The position numbers were made by a program, and so were the translations under genes. The notes beneath the pieces were generated by a model, which did not search any database, had not been told where the DNA came from, and worked only from the letters and a program-made list of their open reading frames with translations. Shown here one piece after another: positions 18,650-26,171 of a stretch of DNA of 64,000 bases. The stretch is from Clostridium rhizosphaerae. GTDB taxonomy: Bacteria; Bacillota; Clostridia; Clostridiales; Clostridiaceae. How positions within the stretch are numbered: position 1 is the first letter of the stretch; every line of letters begins with the position of its first letter. Location: positions 1 to 64,000 of the forward strand of contig NZ_JAESWC010000023.1 of NCBI RefSeq assembly GCF_016765585.1, written 5' to 3'.

Positions 18650-19420
18650 TTATATTTCTTCATCTTCAAAATCTATTTCTCTAATACTATAAACATTTTT
18701 TATTGTAAAGGTAGCAAGCTTTCTATAAATATCTCTAGCTTGATCCATAGTAATTCCTGAAGCTATAACTTCTTTTACTATTATCGGATTTACTCTTTCA
18801 AAAGCACCTGCAATTTCTGCCGCTCTTACCTTTATATTAGAAGGTCTTTGATTCATATCTATATTTCTTAATGTAAACATAACTACCGCTCTTACAATAG
18901 CATCTCTTCTATTCTCATCAATAGTCTGAAGCTTATTAAATAAGTTGCCCCGCTGACCTATAAGTTTTGTTATATTATCTGCCTTTTGATTTAAACCATC
19001 AAGTTGTTCTTCCTTAAGAATATTAAGTACAAAAACTATGATGCTTCTAAGTATCTGGTTAATACGATATTCTGGGACCCCATGGTATCTCATAGTATTA
19101 AATATCCAAGAATTAGTTCTTTTTAGTTCATTAATAAGAGATAAGCTAGTTGCTTCTATAGTTCCAGGAAATCTTGAGTAATTGTTTGCCGTATAAGTAA
19201 CGACAGTCTTAAAAATATTTTGTGTAACATTTGTGTTAAGGCCATGTCTTTGAAGTTCCTGATATAAGTTTGTAAATTGAGTGTTAACCAAATTAATAAT
19301 TCTATTAACGTCCTGCATCGGTTGTCTCATAAAGTCATAATCAAATTCTTCTTTTTCAATAAACTCATCATCTTCTACTATTATTGGCAATTTAGTCAGC
19401 TGGTCTGCATAAATGCGCAT
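18650..19420 (-). CDS. Conserved hypothetical clostridial protein
   Basis: 256 residues, soluble, with no signal peptide or Cys-rich motif. An acidic N-terminus (VEDDEFIEKEEFDYDF) and acidic C-terminus (IREIDFEDEEI) flank a helical body with many Asn, Arg and Ile residues (for example RQPMQDVNRIINLVNTQF). I do not recognise a domain. AGGAGGGGTAAA precedes the ATG. It is a single-gene unit with its own terminator between the ctsR operon and the acyltransferase gene. It is a real gene of unknown function. Confidence 0.8.
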   Translation of the reverse strand: MRIYADQLTKLPIIVEDDEFIEKEEFDYDFMRQPMQDVNRIINLVNTQFTNLYQELQRHGLNTNVTQNIFKTVVTYTANNYSRFPGTIEATSLSLINELKRTNSWIFNTMRYHGVPEYRINQILRSIIVFVLNILKEEQLDGLNQKADNITKLIGQRGNLFNKLQTIDENRRDAIVRAVVMFTLRNIDMNQRPSNIKVRAAEIAGAFERVNPIIVKEVIASGITMDQARDIYRKLATFTIKNVYSIREIDFEDEEI

Positions 19421-19517
19421 TTTACCCCTCCTAAAACATCTACATTAACTAATATATGATTTGTTTTTCAAAAGGGTTATACTAAATACACACTATTTAT
19501 TTTGTTATTTGATAGAG

Positions 19518-20234
19518 TTATTTTTCAAGAGTTGCTTTTATTAAATTCTGTACCCTATTTGGAAGTTCTTTTGACTCTTCTTTTGAAAGTTCTGAAGTAA
19601 TAATTGGTTCTAATATATTTACTGTAACCTTTGCAGGCATAATTATAAGACTTTTCTTTCCCATAATTTTATAAGAACCATCAATGGCAACAGGAACAAC
19701 TGGAACACCGCTTTTTAAAGCAAGCTTAAAACTCCCTGCCTTAAACTCCCCCATTTGTTCTCCGCCGCTTCTTGTACCTTCGGGAAAAACAACCATGGAA
19801 TAGCCTTCTTTTAAATATTGTGCTCCCTCGTTTATACAGCTTATTGACTGTCTTATATCCTTTCTATCCATAAACACACATTTCATCTGCCTCATCCAGG
19901 ATACCACCATAGGCATTTTTGTAAGCTCAATCTTAGCTATAAAACCTTTAGGTCTATTTACATAAGTCATAAGTATAGGAATATCAAAATTACTTTGATG
20001 ATTGCTTACATATAATACAGGACCTTCTGGCAAGTTTTCTTCACCAATTACTTTAATTTTAGAACCGCTTAGACTTATAAGCAGCCTTGTCCAAAGACTT
20101 GTCGCCTTATGTACAACTTTAATTCTTTCTTCATTTTTGTTTTGTTTATCTAAAAGCTTTGCCCATAATAAAGCAGGCATGCTTAAAATTAAAGATATCC
20201 AAAACCAAATGAACCATATAATTGTTCTTAACAT
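19518..20234 (-). CDS. plsC: 1-acyl-sn-glycerol-3-phosphate acyltransferase
   Basis: About 238 residues. An N-terminal membrane segment (TIIWFIWFWISLILSMPALL) is followed by the PlsC acyltransferase motifs: NHQSNFDIPIL (HX4D catalytic), VFMDRKD, VVFPEGTRSGG and VPVAIDG. It acylates lysophosphatidic acid to phosphatidic acid at the cytoplasmic membrane. The ATG at 20234 follows GGAGGATGTT; an ATG 4 codons upstream is less likely. It is divergent from the GNAT gene at 20348. Confidence 0.92.
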   Translation of the reverse strand: MLRTIIWFIWFWISLILSMPALLWAKLLDKQNKNEERIKVVHKATSLWTRLLISLSGSKIKVIGEENLPEGPVLYVSNHQSNFDIPILMTYVNRPKGFIAKIELTKMPMVVSWMRQMKCVFMDRKDIRQSISCINEGAQYLKEGYSMVVFPEGTRSGGEQMGEFKAGSFKLALKSGVPVVPVAIDGSYKIMGKKSLIIMPAKVTVNILEPIITSELSKEESKELPNRVQNLIKATLEK

Positions 20235-20287
20235 AACATCCTCCATTTTTACTATTTAATGTGCTTATTATATCATATTTTTTGACT

Positions 20288-20315
20288 TTGATAAATTTTC
20301 CTGTAATGTTATAAT
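20288..20315 (+). promoter_or_regulatory. Promoter of the GNAT gene at 20348
   Basis: -35 TTGATA (20288-20293), 16-base spacer, perfect -10 TATAAT (20310-20315). The gene's AGGAGGA ribosome binding site and ATG follow 33 bases later. Confidence 0.7.
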
Positions 20316-20347
20316 AACAACAAAAGTTATAAATAGGAGGATTTGTC

Positions 20348-21202
20348 ATGATTGAACTTAGAAGAATAACACCTGAAGATTACGATGATATAGTTGATAT
20401 ATCGAAAAGTATTTGGGAAGGTTCAGATTATCTTCCTAAACTTTTTCATAAGTGGGTTAATGATGAAGGTTATTTTCTTGGTGCGGTTGATACTGAAAAA
20501 AATAAAGTTATTGGTGTTGGAAAATTTTCTATCCTACACGATAATGCTGGATGGCTTGAAGGTCTAAGAACACATGTTGATTACAGAGGCAGGAAAATTG
20601 CCAGACTTCTAAGTGAAAAGCTCATTGAAATATCTAAAGATTATCTGCAAGAAGGTAAAATAAATAAAATAGGTTTTGCTACTTACATAGATTCTATAGA
20701 AAGTATTACGCTTATGCAAAAGTTAGGTTTTAAACTAGAAAAAAAGCTGTATCTTATTAATAAAGAATATGATAATTTAGATTCTAATCTCTCCTTGTGT
20801 GATTTTAAAGTTGAGTCATGGAAATTAACTTATGAAGAATTTACAAATCTTAATTATATAGAAAAAAGAGATGGCCTTCTGGACTTAGCCTTTGTATTCC
20901 AAAAGCCCACATTAGAACTGTATGATGAGCTAATTGAAAATGAAAGTTTTATAATTATAAATGGTTATAAAGGTATTATTAAGCTTAAAAACGAGCCATA
21001 TTTTGCAGTTGAAGGTGATAGCTTTGATGGAATAAATACCTTTATGAATTACTGCTTGTTAAAATATAAAAATAAAGATTTATCTGCTCCATTTACAACA
21101 TTAACTGAACAAGATAAAACTATAATTACAAAATTAAAGCAGTCAGGTTTTATATCATGGAGTGGCTGGCAGCTGGACTATTTATATTTTTTATACAAAT
21201 AA
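20348..21202 (+). CDS. GNAT-family N-acetyltransferase
   Basis: 284 residues. The N-terminal half is a GNAT domain: IELRRITPEDYDDIVDISKS starts the fold, and THVDYRGRKIARLLSEKLIE contains the acetyl-CoA-binding motif A (RGRKIA). The C-terminal half (about 130 residues) has no domain I can name and may be a second, degenerate GNAT fold. The substrate is unknown. A strong ribosome binding site (AGGAGGA) and its own promoter precede it. It is on the plus strand and converges on the 21235 gene with a shared terminator. Confidence 0.85.
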   Translation: MIELRRITPEDYDDIVDISKSIWEGSDYLPKLFHKWVNDEGYFLGAVDTEKNKVIGVGKFSILHDNAGWLEGLRTHVDYRGRKIARLLSEKLIEISKDYLQEGKINKIGFATYIDSIESITLMQKLGFKLEKKLYLINKEYDNLDSNLSLCDFKVESWKLTYEEFTNLNYIEKRDGLLDLAFVFQKPTLELYDELIENESFIIINGYKGIIKLKNEPYFAVEGDSFDGINTFMNYCLLKYKNKDLSAPFTTLTEQDKTIITKLKQSGFISWSGWQLDYLYFLYK

Positions 21203-21205
21203 AAA

Positions 21206-21228
21206 TACGGATGATGTTATCATCCGTA
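21206..21228. terminator. Terminator between convergent genes 20348 and 21235
   Basis: A perfect 10-bp stem TACGGATGAT/ATCATCCGTA with a 3-base loop. On the minus strand it is followed by TTTTTATTTG, so it is strongest for the minus-strand gene. It lies between the two stops and can also serve the plus-strand GNAT gene. Confidence 0.88.
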
Positions 21229-21234
21229 CAAAAT

Positions 21235-21885
21235 TTATACTTCTCTTAGACTGTTAAGAGCCTCCTCTATCTCATCTTTGGGGAGGTTTCCTTTTTCAAG
21301 CTCCTCTTCCGTTTTATCTAAAAGCCTTTTATAAAAACTTATTCCCAAGTTAACTATATCTTTACTATTATTAGAATCCTCCAGAAGCTCATAAAATATA
21401 TCTTCTGCTTTATCATATTTTTTAGCTATTTCATAATACTGAAAAAGCAATTTCTTGCTTTCAAAGGGTATCTCATACTGATTTATATCATTAAGTATTG
21501 ACTCTATATTTTCCTCGCACTGATCCAACAAGTCAGAATCCTTTAAAAGAGCATTTGAATAAATATTAACGCTTTTTAAATTTAAATTAAAGGCTTTCAT
21601 AACATCTCCTTCAGCCTTAAATATATCGCCATCAAGCTTTAAAAGTTCAGCAAGTATTAATAGCTTTCCCCCTTCAGTAGATTCATAGGAGGCCACAAAA
21701 TTCATCAGATCGTTATAGGAAAGACTTTCAGCCAGCTCTTGATTTAAACCTAATAGCTGCTTAAAAGCTTCACCTATAATCTCATGGCTTTCTTCAAATT
21801 GTTGTTCTCTATTTAACTCAAAAATCTTTGCTATTGTTTCTGACAATTGTTTCATCTTTGTTTTAAAATAATCGTTTTTTATCAT
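21235..21885 (-). CDS. Helical repeat protein, DUF6483-like
   Basis: 216 residues, entirely helical and acidic. The start (MIKNDYFKTKMKQLSETIAK followed by IFELNREQQFEESHEII) resembles the N-terminus of the DUF6483 family as I remember it. The rest looks like TPR-type helix pairs (for example LFQYYEIAKKYDKAEDIFYE). No function is known; a scaffold or chaperone role is only a guess. GAAGGAGTG precedes the start. It is followed on the other side by the amidotransferase gene, 23 bases upstream. Confidence 0.72.
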   Translation of the reverse strand: MIKNDYFKTKMKQLSETIAKIFELNREQQFEESHEIIGEAFKQLLGLNQELAESLSYNDLMNFVASYESTEGGKLLILAELLKLDGDIFKAEGDVMKAFNLNLKSVNIYSNALLKDSDLLDQCEENIESILNDINQYEIPFESKKLLFQYYEIAKKYDKAEDIFYELLEDSNNSKDIVNLGISFYKRLLDKTEEELEKGNLPKDEIEEALNSLREV

Positions 21886-21908
21886 ATGTAATCTTCACTC
21901 CTTCATCG

Positions 21909-22640
21909 TTATAGAGTTTTCGAGGATTCCTTAATTAATCTTTCAAAAAGTCTTCTCATAATCTCATTTGTAGCTGCCATCATCTCCGGATGCCACTGAA
22001 CAGCCATAACAAAAGCCTTATCTTCCATCTCTATAGCTTCGACAGCACCATCCTTTGCTCTTGCTGTAACTTTAAAATCCTTGGCTATATCTTTTAGAAC
22101 CTGATGATGAAAACTATTTACATAAGTATTTCCCTCTGTAATTTCATACAGCTTGCTTCCTTTCTCAACTTCTATTATATGAGTAGCCACATCTGGCTTT
22201 GCATTTTGCGAATGTTTTACAAAACAGCCTGGCATGTAGGATAAATCTTGATATAATGTTCCGCCAAAGGTTACATTAAGTATTTGAGCACCTTTGCATA
22301 TACCTAGTATCGGTTTATTTAAACCAACAGCTGCTTTAATTGCCTTTATTGTAAAATCATCTACAAGAGGGTGAATAAATCCTAAATTTTCTCTTGGTTC
22401 ATCACCGTAAAGCAAAGGATTAACATCATATCCTCCAGAAATTATAATTCCATCTAAAATACTTATTTGTTTATCTATTATCTCATTATCCAGAAGAGGA
22501 GGAATTATTACAGGAACTCCTCCTGCCATATGTACAGCTTTGATATAGTCATTATTAACATAGGACCTTTCCGAACCTGCAAAAATATCATTTTCAATTA
22601 AAAGTAAGTTTCCTAAAATACCTATTACAGGCTTTTTCAT
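21909..22640 (-). CDS. Class I glutamine amidotransferase-like hydrolase (gamma-Glu-GABA hydrolase family, PuuD-like)
   Basis: 243 residues. The class I glutamine amidotransferase triad is visible: nucleophile Cys in LGICKGAQILNV, His and Glu in AVQWHPEMM. DGIIISGGYDVNPLLYGDE and NSFHHQVLK are typical of peptidase C26 / PuuD. PuuD hydrolyses gamma-glutamyl-GABA in putrescine breakdown, but no other puu genes are nearby, so the substrate is uncertain. GGAGGGAAGG precedes the ATG. It is transcribed with the 21235 gene and probably the GNAT at 22665. Confidence 0.88.
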   Translation of the reverse strand: MKKPVIGILGNLLLIENDIFAGSERSYVNNDYIKAVHMAGGVPVIIPPLLDNEIIDKQISILDGIIISGGYDVNPLLYGDEPRENLGFIHPLVDDFTIKAIKAAVGLNKPILGICKGAQILNVTFGGTLYQDLSYMPGCFVKHSQNAKPDVATHIIEVEKGSKLYEITEGNTYVNSFHHQVLKDIAKDFKVTARAKDGAVEAIEMEDKAFVMAVQWHPEMMAATNEIMRRLFERLIKESSKTL

Positions 22641-22664
22641 AAACCTTCCCTCCTAAAAAACTAT

Positions 22665-23210
22665 TTATAGTAATAAAGCCATCGCATAACTATTTGTAAA
22701 TGTACCATCAGCCAGTTTCTTATCCTTTATAAAAGTACCTTCAACCTCAAAGCCCATTTTTGTATAAAGGCTAATACCTCTATAATTTTTTGTATCAACT
22801 TCAAGAGTTATTCTTAAAAATCCATTATCTTTTGTCCAATTTATAGCTGCCTTCATAAGTCTTGTTCCAATCCCTATGCCCCAAAACTCTTTAGCTAAGG
22901 CGATTCCAAGAATTCTAGAATGTATCAGCCTTTTGCGGCTGCTTCCATGAAGTCCGCAGGTCCCTGCTATTTTACCATCAACCTCTGCGATAATAAACAG
23001 TTCTCTATCATTGCTTAATTTATCTTCCAAAAACTCTCTTTCCTTTTCTAAAGTCATGGTAAATTCATCCGGCTCTCTTAAAAGGAAGGTAGTTTCATTA
23101 TCTATTTTTCTAATAAGCTCAATAAGCTCTTCTGCATCATCTACTCCTGCGCTTCTTATTACAATATTCTTATCCTTACACATATATTTTATTTCTTCAA
23201 AACTTCCCAT
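22665..23210 (-). CDS. GNAT-family N-acetyltransferase (RimI/SpeG-like)
   Basis: 181 residues. The GNAT core is clear: GKIAGTCGLHGSSRKRLIHS followed by RILGIALAKEFWGIGIGTRLMKA, where GIGIGTRL is the acetyl-CoA pyrophosphate loop, and NYRGISLYTKMGFEVEGTF forms the C-terminal motif B. It acetylates an unknown amine or protein terminus in the cytosol. GGGGGG precedes the start. It lies 25 bases upstream of the amidotransferase gene and probably heads that unit. Confidence 0.88.
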   Translation of the reverse strand: MGSFEEIKYMCKDKNIVIRSAGVDDAEELIELIRKIDNETTFLLREPDEFTMTLEKEREFLEDKLSNDRELFIIAEVDGKIAGTCGLHGSSRKRLIHSRILGIALAKEFWGIGIGTRLMKAAINWTKDNGFLRITLEVDTKNYRGISLYTKMGFEVEGTFIKDKKLADGTFTNSYAMALLL

Positions 23211-23358
23211 TATATTCCCCCCGATTAATTTAATGTATAAATTATACCATAAATTCCAATATGTTTATCAATATATCAATTAACTATGGGTAAACTATAT
23301 TTGTGCACCTCCCTAGCACAATTTTTATTTTTCGAAAAAGATTGAAAAGGAGAAAACT

Positions 23359-23556
23359 ATGAGCGATAAAAATTTGCAGGAAACAAAATTATTAAATGAG
23401 CAAGCAAAAGCTAATTCTACACCTGACGGGAAATCAAAGATAAGTCTAACTCAGGGCGTTACTGAAGCTGACTTTAGCAGCAGCGTTAACAGCTTGAATT
23501 TAGAAGAAGCAAAAAAGCTGAATCAACAGTCAAAAGCTAATAAAGGTCTTCAATAA
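23359..23556 (+). CDS. Small duplicated protein, resembles gamma-type small acid-soluble spore protein
   Basis: 65 residues rich in Lys, Asn, Gln, Ser and Ala, with no Cys or Trp. Two copies of one unit are visible: NLQETKLLNEQAKANSTPDG (residues 5-24) and NLEEAKKLNQQSKANKGLQ (47-65). Gamma-type SASPs of Bacillus (SspE) are built the same way from repeats containing KQNQQSA, and serve as an amino-acid store in spores. The likeness is in composition and repeat pattern, not clear homology. AAAGGAG precedes the ATG and a strong terminator follows. The gene is real; the SASP role is inference. Confidence 0.7.
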   Translation: MSDKNLQETKLLNEQAKANSTPDGKSKISLTQGVTEADFSSSVNSLNLEEAKKLNQQSKANKGLQ

Positions 23557-23570
23557 GTAAACTTAAACTA

Positions 23571-23619
23571 AAAAACTCTAGTAAAAAGTACAAGATTTAT
23601 ACTTTTTACTAGAGTTTTT
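23571..23619 (+). terminator. Strong terminator after the small spore-protein-like gene
   Basis: A perfect 20-bp inverted repeat: AAAAACTCTAGTAAAAAGTA at 23571-23590 pairs with 23600-23619, with a 9-base loop and a U-tract at the end of the 3' arm followed by ATTTG. It lies 15 bases after the stop at 23556 and probably also works on the minus strand. Confidence 0.92.
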
Positions 23620-23685
23620 ATTTGCCTAAACGTTAAAGATCAATTGCTTGTTCTTTTAAACACTTAAGATTATTTTCATAAAAAT

Positions 23686-23876
23686 CATGTCCGAAATACC
23701 GGTGCCCTTATTTTGACACCTATCTCTCGATAGGTGGGTATCCTCACAGATCATTCAATCGCTCTCAATGCCGTTAAAGGACTCACAGGTGAGTACATTT
23801 ATCTATCTAAATATCGGATTCCCTTGGCTTTAATGTAGGTTCAAAAGAAGAGCTTAGCGCATATTCCAGAACACAT
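23686..23876 (-). ncRNA. ssrS: Probable 6S RNA
   Basis: A 191-nt stand-alone element with no downstream gene in sense. The ends pair: TGTTCTGGAATAT at the 5' end with GTATTTCGGACA at the 3' end (12 bp, one bulged U). An inner stem is GGGAATCC (23816-23823) with GGATACCC (23736-23743). Between the stems lies a large asymmetric bulge whose 3' strand forms a small hairpin CACCTATC-GAGA-GATAGGTG (23717-23736). Closing stem, central bulge with a 3'-side hairpin, and apical arm at about 190 nt is the 6S RNA architecture (RNA polymerase inhibitor mimicking open promoter DNA). I could not run a covariance model, so the family call is inference from structure. Confidence 0.62.
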
Positions 23877-23917
23877 GATTTATATAACACAGTAGGTTGT
23901 TCCCTTCTGTGATTTAT

Positions 23918-23946
23918 ATAATATCACAAATAATTTTATGATACAA
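23918..23946 (-). promoter_or_regulatory. Candidate promoter of the 6S-like RNA
   Basis: Minus-strand -35 TTGTAT (plus 23941-23946), 17-base spacer, -10 TATTAT (plus 23918-23923). Initiation would fall near 23911, about 35 bases before the paired 5' end of the RNA. Within this leader TATATAAATCA occurs twice and CACAG/CTGTG can form a short hairpin. Confidence 0.5.
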
Positions 23947-23980
23947 GGGGGCTATTATGGCAATTAATACAATATAGATC

Positions 23981-24928
23981 TTATTTAGTAAACTGACAAG
24001 TATATGAATCTTTTGTCAGCGTATCAAAACTATACCCCATTGCCTTAAGTCCTTCAATTATGTTAGACAAAGCATCAGCAGTGGTTGTCTTAGCAGCGCT
24101 TTCATGCATAAGCACTATAGCCTTTTGTTTGCCTTTTGCTCCATTTAGTACATTTTTAATTATTGTGTCCTTAGAAAGAGTAGCTGCTGAAGCATCTGAA
24201 GAAGATACATTCCAATCAAAATATTGGTATCCCAGCTCCTTCATTTTAGGTATAAGCTGTTTTCCCATGAACTCTTTGCCACTGTATCTCCAGCTTACCT
24301 GATTGTTTGACCCTCCTGGAAATCTTAGTATATTAGGTCGTATACCCGCAGCTTCATATATAAAATCGTTTAGTTTATTTGTGTCAGCTATATAATTATC
24401 AACAGAAGAATAAACATAAGCGTAATTATGAGAAGCAGTATGATTACCGATAGAATGCCCTTCCGAAGCCATTCTCTTCAGCATTTGCCTTTGAAACTCC
24501 CTATTTTCAGGTTTATCCATTATATTAGGAAAAAAGGTGGCTTTAATATTATATTTCTTTAAGGTATCCAAAATTTTCACTGTATTGTTAGACATAGCAT
24601 CATCAAAAGTTAAGTATACAATTTTATCTGCTTTGCCCGGAGTTTCTGTAGGCTTTTTGTCCGGCTTTGTTTCAGTCGCAGTAACCACCGGCTTACTATT
24701 TTGTTCTATTTTTTGCTCTACTTTTTCTTCTTTGCTTGTACTAATCTTTTCATCAATCATTTTATTAACCTCTGACTGAGAACTTTGACTTTGCACATTT
24801 TGCTCTTCATTAGTTGCCAACACTTTATTATTCTCTACTTTAGGCTTGTCCCCTGCTTTGCTGCAACCGCTAAATATACACACAATCATAGATATTACTA
24901 TAGTTACTAAAAATAACTTTTTAACCAA
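23981..24928 (-). CDS. Polysaccharide deacetylase lipoprotein (NodB homology domain)
   Basis: About 315 residues. A lipoprotein signal ends at CIFSGCSKAG. A Ser/Lys/Glu-rich linker of ~90 residues leads into a NodB domain: VYLTFDDAMSNN (catalytic Asp and metal Asp), SIGNHTASHNY (metal HxxxH), RFPGGSNN and VLMHES. Such enzymes remove acetyl groups from cell-wall glycans outside the membrane. I prefer the TTG start at 24928 (then VKKLFLVTIVISM) with AAGGGGG 8 bases upstream over an ATG 12 codons earlier, which would put charged residues before the signal. It starts 29 bases after the HAD gene stop. Confidence 0.88.
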   Translation of the reverse strand: MVKKLFLVTIVISMIVCIFSGCSKAGDKPKVENNKVLATNEEQNVQSQSSQSEVNKMIDEKISTSKEEKVEQKIEQNSKPVVTATETKPDKKPTETPGKADKIVYLTFDDAMSNNTVKILDTLKKYNIKATFFPNIMDKPENREFQRQMLKRMASEGHSIGNHTASHNYAYVYSSVDNYIADTNKLNDFIYEAAGIRPNILRFPGGSNNQVSWRYSGKEFMGKQLIPKMKELGYQYFDWNVSSSDASAATLSKDTIIKNVLNGAKGKQKAIVLMHESAAKTTTADALSNIIEGLKAMGYSFDTLTKDSYTCQFTK

Positions 24929-24956
24929 GACCCATTCCCCCTTAAAATAAAATCTA

Positions 24957-25583
24957 TTAATCAAATAAAATTTCTTTCAACTCTTCTAGTGAATATATTA
25001 TAAAGTCTGGTTTCTCACTATAGTTTACATTATTAGTGTCATACAAACAGGAGCTTATGTTTGAATTTTTTGCCCCCATAATTTCAAGTTCTCTGTCTCC
25101 TACTACTAGTGCCCTGCTTTTATCTATTTCGTATTTATCAATCAAATAATTAAACGCCTCTGGATGCGGTTTTCTCTTAAATCCGCTATGCTTATTAACT
25201 ACCTCAGTAAAACACTTCTCCATATTATATGCTTTCAAGTATTTATAAGTGCTGTTACCTCTATGAGTTAATATAAAATTTTTTCCGCCATTTTTAGCTA
25301 TTTCCTCACAAATTTCCTTTGCATACTTAAAAGGAACAATTTTATCAATAGGCGCTTCTTTCTCATAAGCTTTAAACCTGCTAATAAAGCTTTCACTGAT
25401 GCTATAGTTCTCACTGAAATAATTGATTGCATCAGATACAGAAATTTTTATATACTTATGTATATTATCATCCTCAGTTTCTATTCCATCGTCTTTTAAA
25501 GCCATCTTAAAGGCATATATAATAGACGGATATGTATCAAATAAAGTGCCGTCGAAATCCCATATAATATCTGTATAGTTCAT
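24957..25583 (-). CDS. HAD-superfamily hydrolase, phosphoglycolate phosphatase-like
   Basis: 208 residues. HAD motif I is IIWDFDGTLFDTYPSI (nucleophile DFDGT), motif II LTHRGNST, motif III Lys in KRKPHPEAF and motif IV VVGDRELEIMGAKN. A helical C1 cap lies between motifs I and II, placing it in subfamily IA. The substrate is a small phosphate ester, not predictable here. The ATG follows GGGGGGAGAGCT. It is probably transcribed with the deacetylase gene. Confidence 0.88.
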   Translation of the reverse strand: MNYTDIIWDFDGTLFDTYPSIIYAFKMALKDDGIETEDDNIHKYIKISVSDAINYFSENYSISESFISRFKAYEKEAPIDKIVPFKYAKEICEEIAKNGGKNFILTHRGNSTYKYLKAYNMEKCFTEVVNKHSGFKRKPHPEAFNYLIDKYEIDKSRALVVGDRELEIMGAKNSNISSCLYDTNNVNYSEKPDFIIYSLEELKEILFD

Positions 25584-25745
25584 AGCTCTCCCCCCAATAT
25601 TTGCAATTATTTAACATATAAAATCTCTCTATATAAACATACAACAGACCATAATACTTGTCTATAAAAGCAATAAAATAATTTACATTACGACATTAAT
25701 ATTTTATTATTAAAGTATAACCATTGTCGAATGGGAGGAGAAAGC

Positions 25746-26144
25746 ATGGAAAATTGTTTGAGTACCACAGGCATTTACTATAAGGATATAAAGGAATACA
25801 AAACGGATATCAACGCTGTCATAGAAAGTATGATTGCAAATAAAGAACGTTTAGTATTTTCAGTCGTAGCAGAAAAAGCATCAATTACTCCTTTCGTAAT
25901 AAGACAGTACCCTGATCTTAGAAACTATATACTCCAAACAATGGTAAACTATAAAGAGATACAAGTTTTAAAGGAAAAGATAGAAAAAGCTGCTGCAAGT
26001 TTAGCTAAGTCAAATAAAAATCTCACATTTTTAGCTATAATAAACAAATGCAAATTTGACTCTAATATGGTTTATCAAAACCAGTACATAAAAGAAAAAA
26101 TAAGAAGCATAATAGCTGAACAAAACCAAAGGAGCAGTCTTTAA
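25746..26144 (+). CDS. Small protein with two helix-turn-helix-like segments (TnpC/DUF6262-like)
   Basis: About 132 residues. RLVFSVVAEKASITPFVIRQ followed by YPDLRNYI resembles the HTH of DUF6262/TnpC-type transposition helper proteins, where a segment like FRSVAKAAGVS is followed by LYRxPELR. A second, weaker copy follows: LTFLAIINKCKFDSNMVYQN then QYIKEKIRSII. A DNA-binding role is therefore likely, but no transposase is adjacent. The ATG at 25746 has GGGAGGAGAAAGC before it; the ATG 5 codons upstream overlaps the ribosome binding site. It is a single-gene unit with its own terminator. Confidence 0.7.
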   Translation: MENCLSTTGIYYKDIKEYKTDINAVIESMIANKERLVFSVVAEKASITPFVIRQYPDLRNYILQTMVNYKEIQVLKEKIEKAAASLAKSNKNLTFLAIINKCKFDSNMVYQNQYIKEKIRSIIAEQNQRSSL

Positions 26145-26160
26145 AAAACTGCTCCTTTTT
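26128..26160 (+). terminator. Terminator overlapping the end of the 25746 gene
   Basis: An 11-bp stem AAAGGAGCAGT/ACTGCTCCTTT followed by TT then ATG. The 5' arm lies in the last codons of the gene and its stop codon lies in the loop. Position and T-run suit the plus-strand gene. Confidence 0.85.
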
Positions 26161-26171
26161 ATGTTACATAT

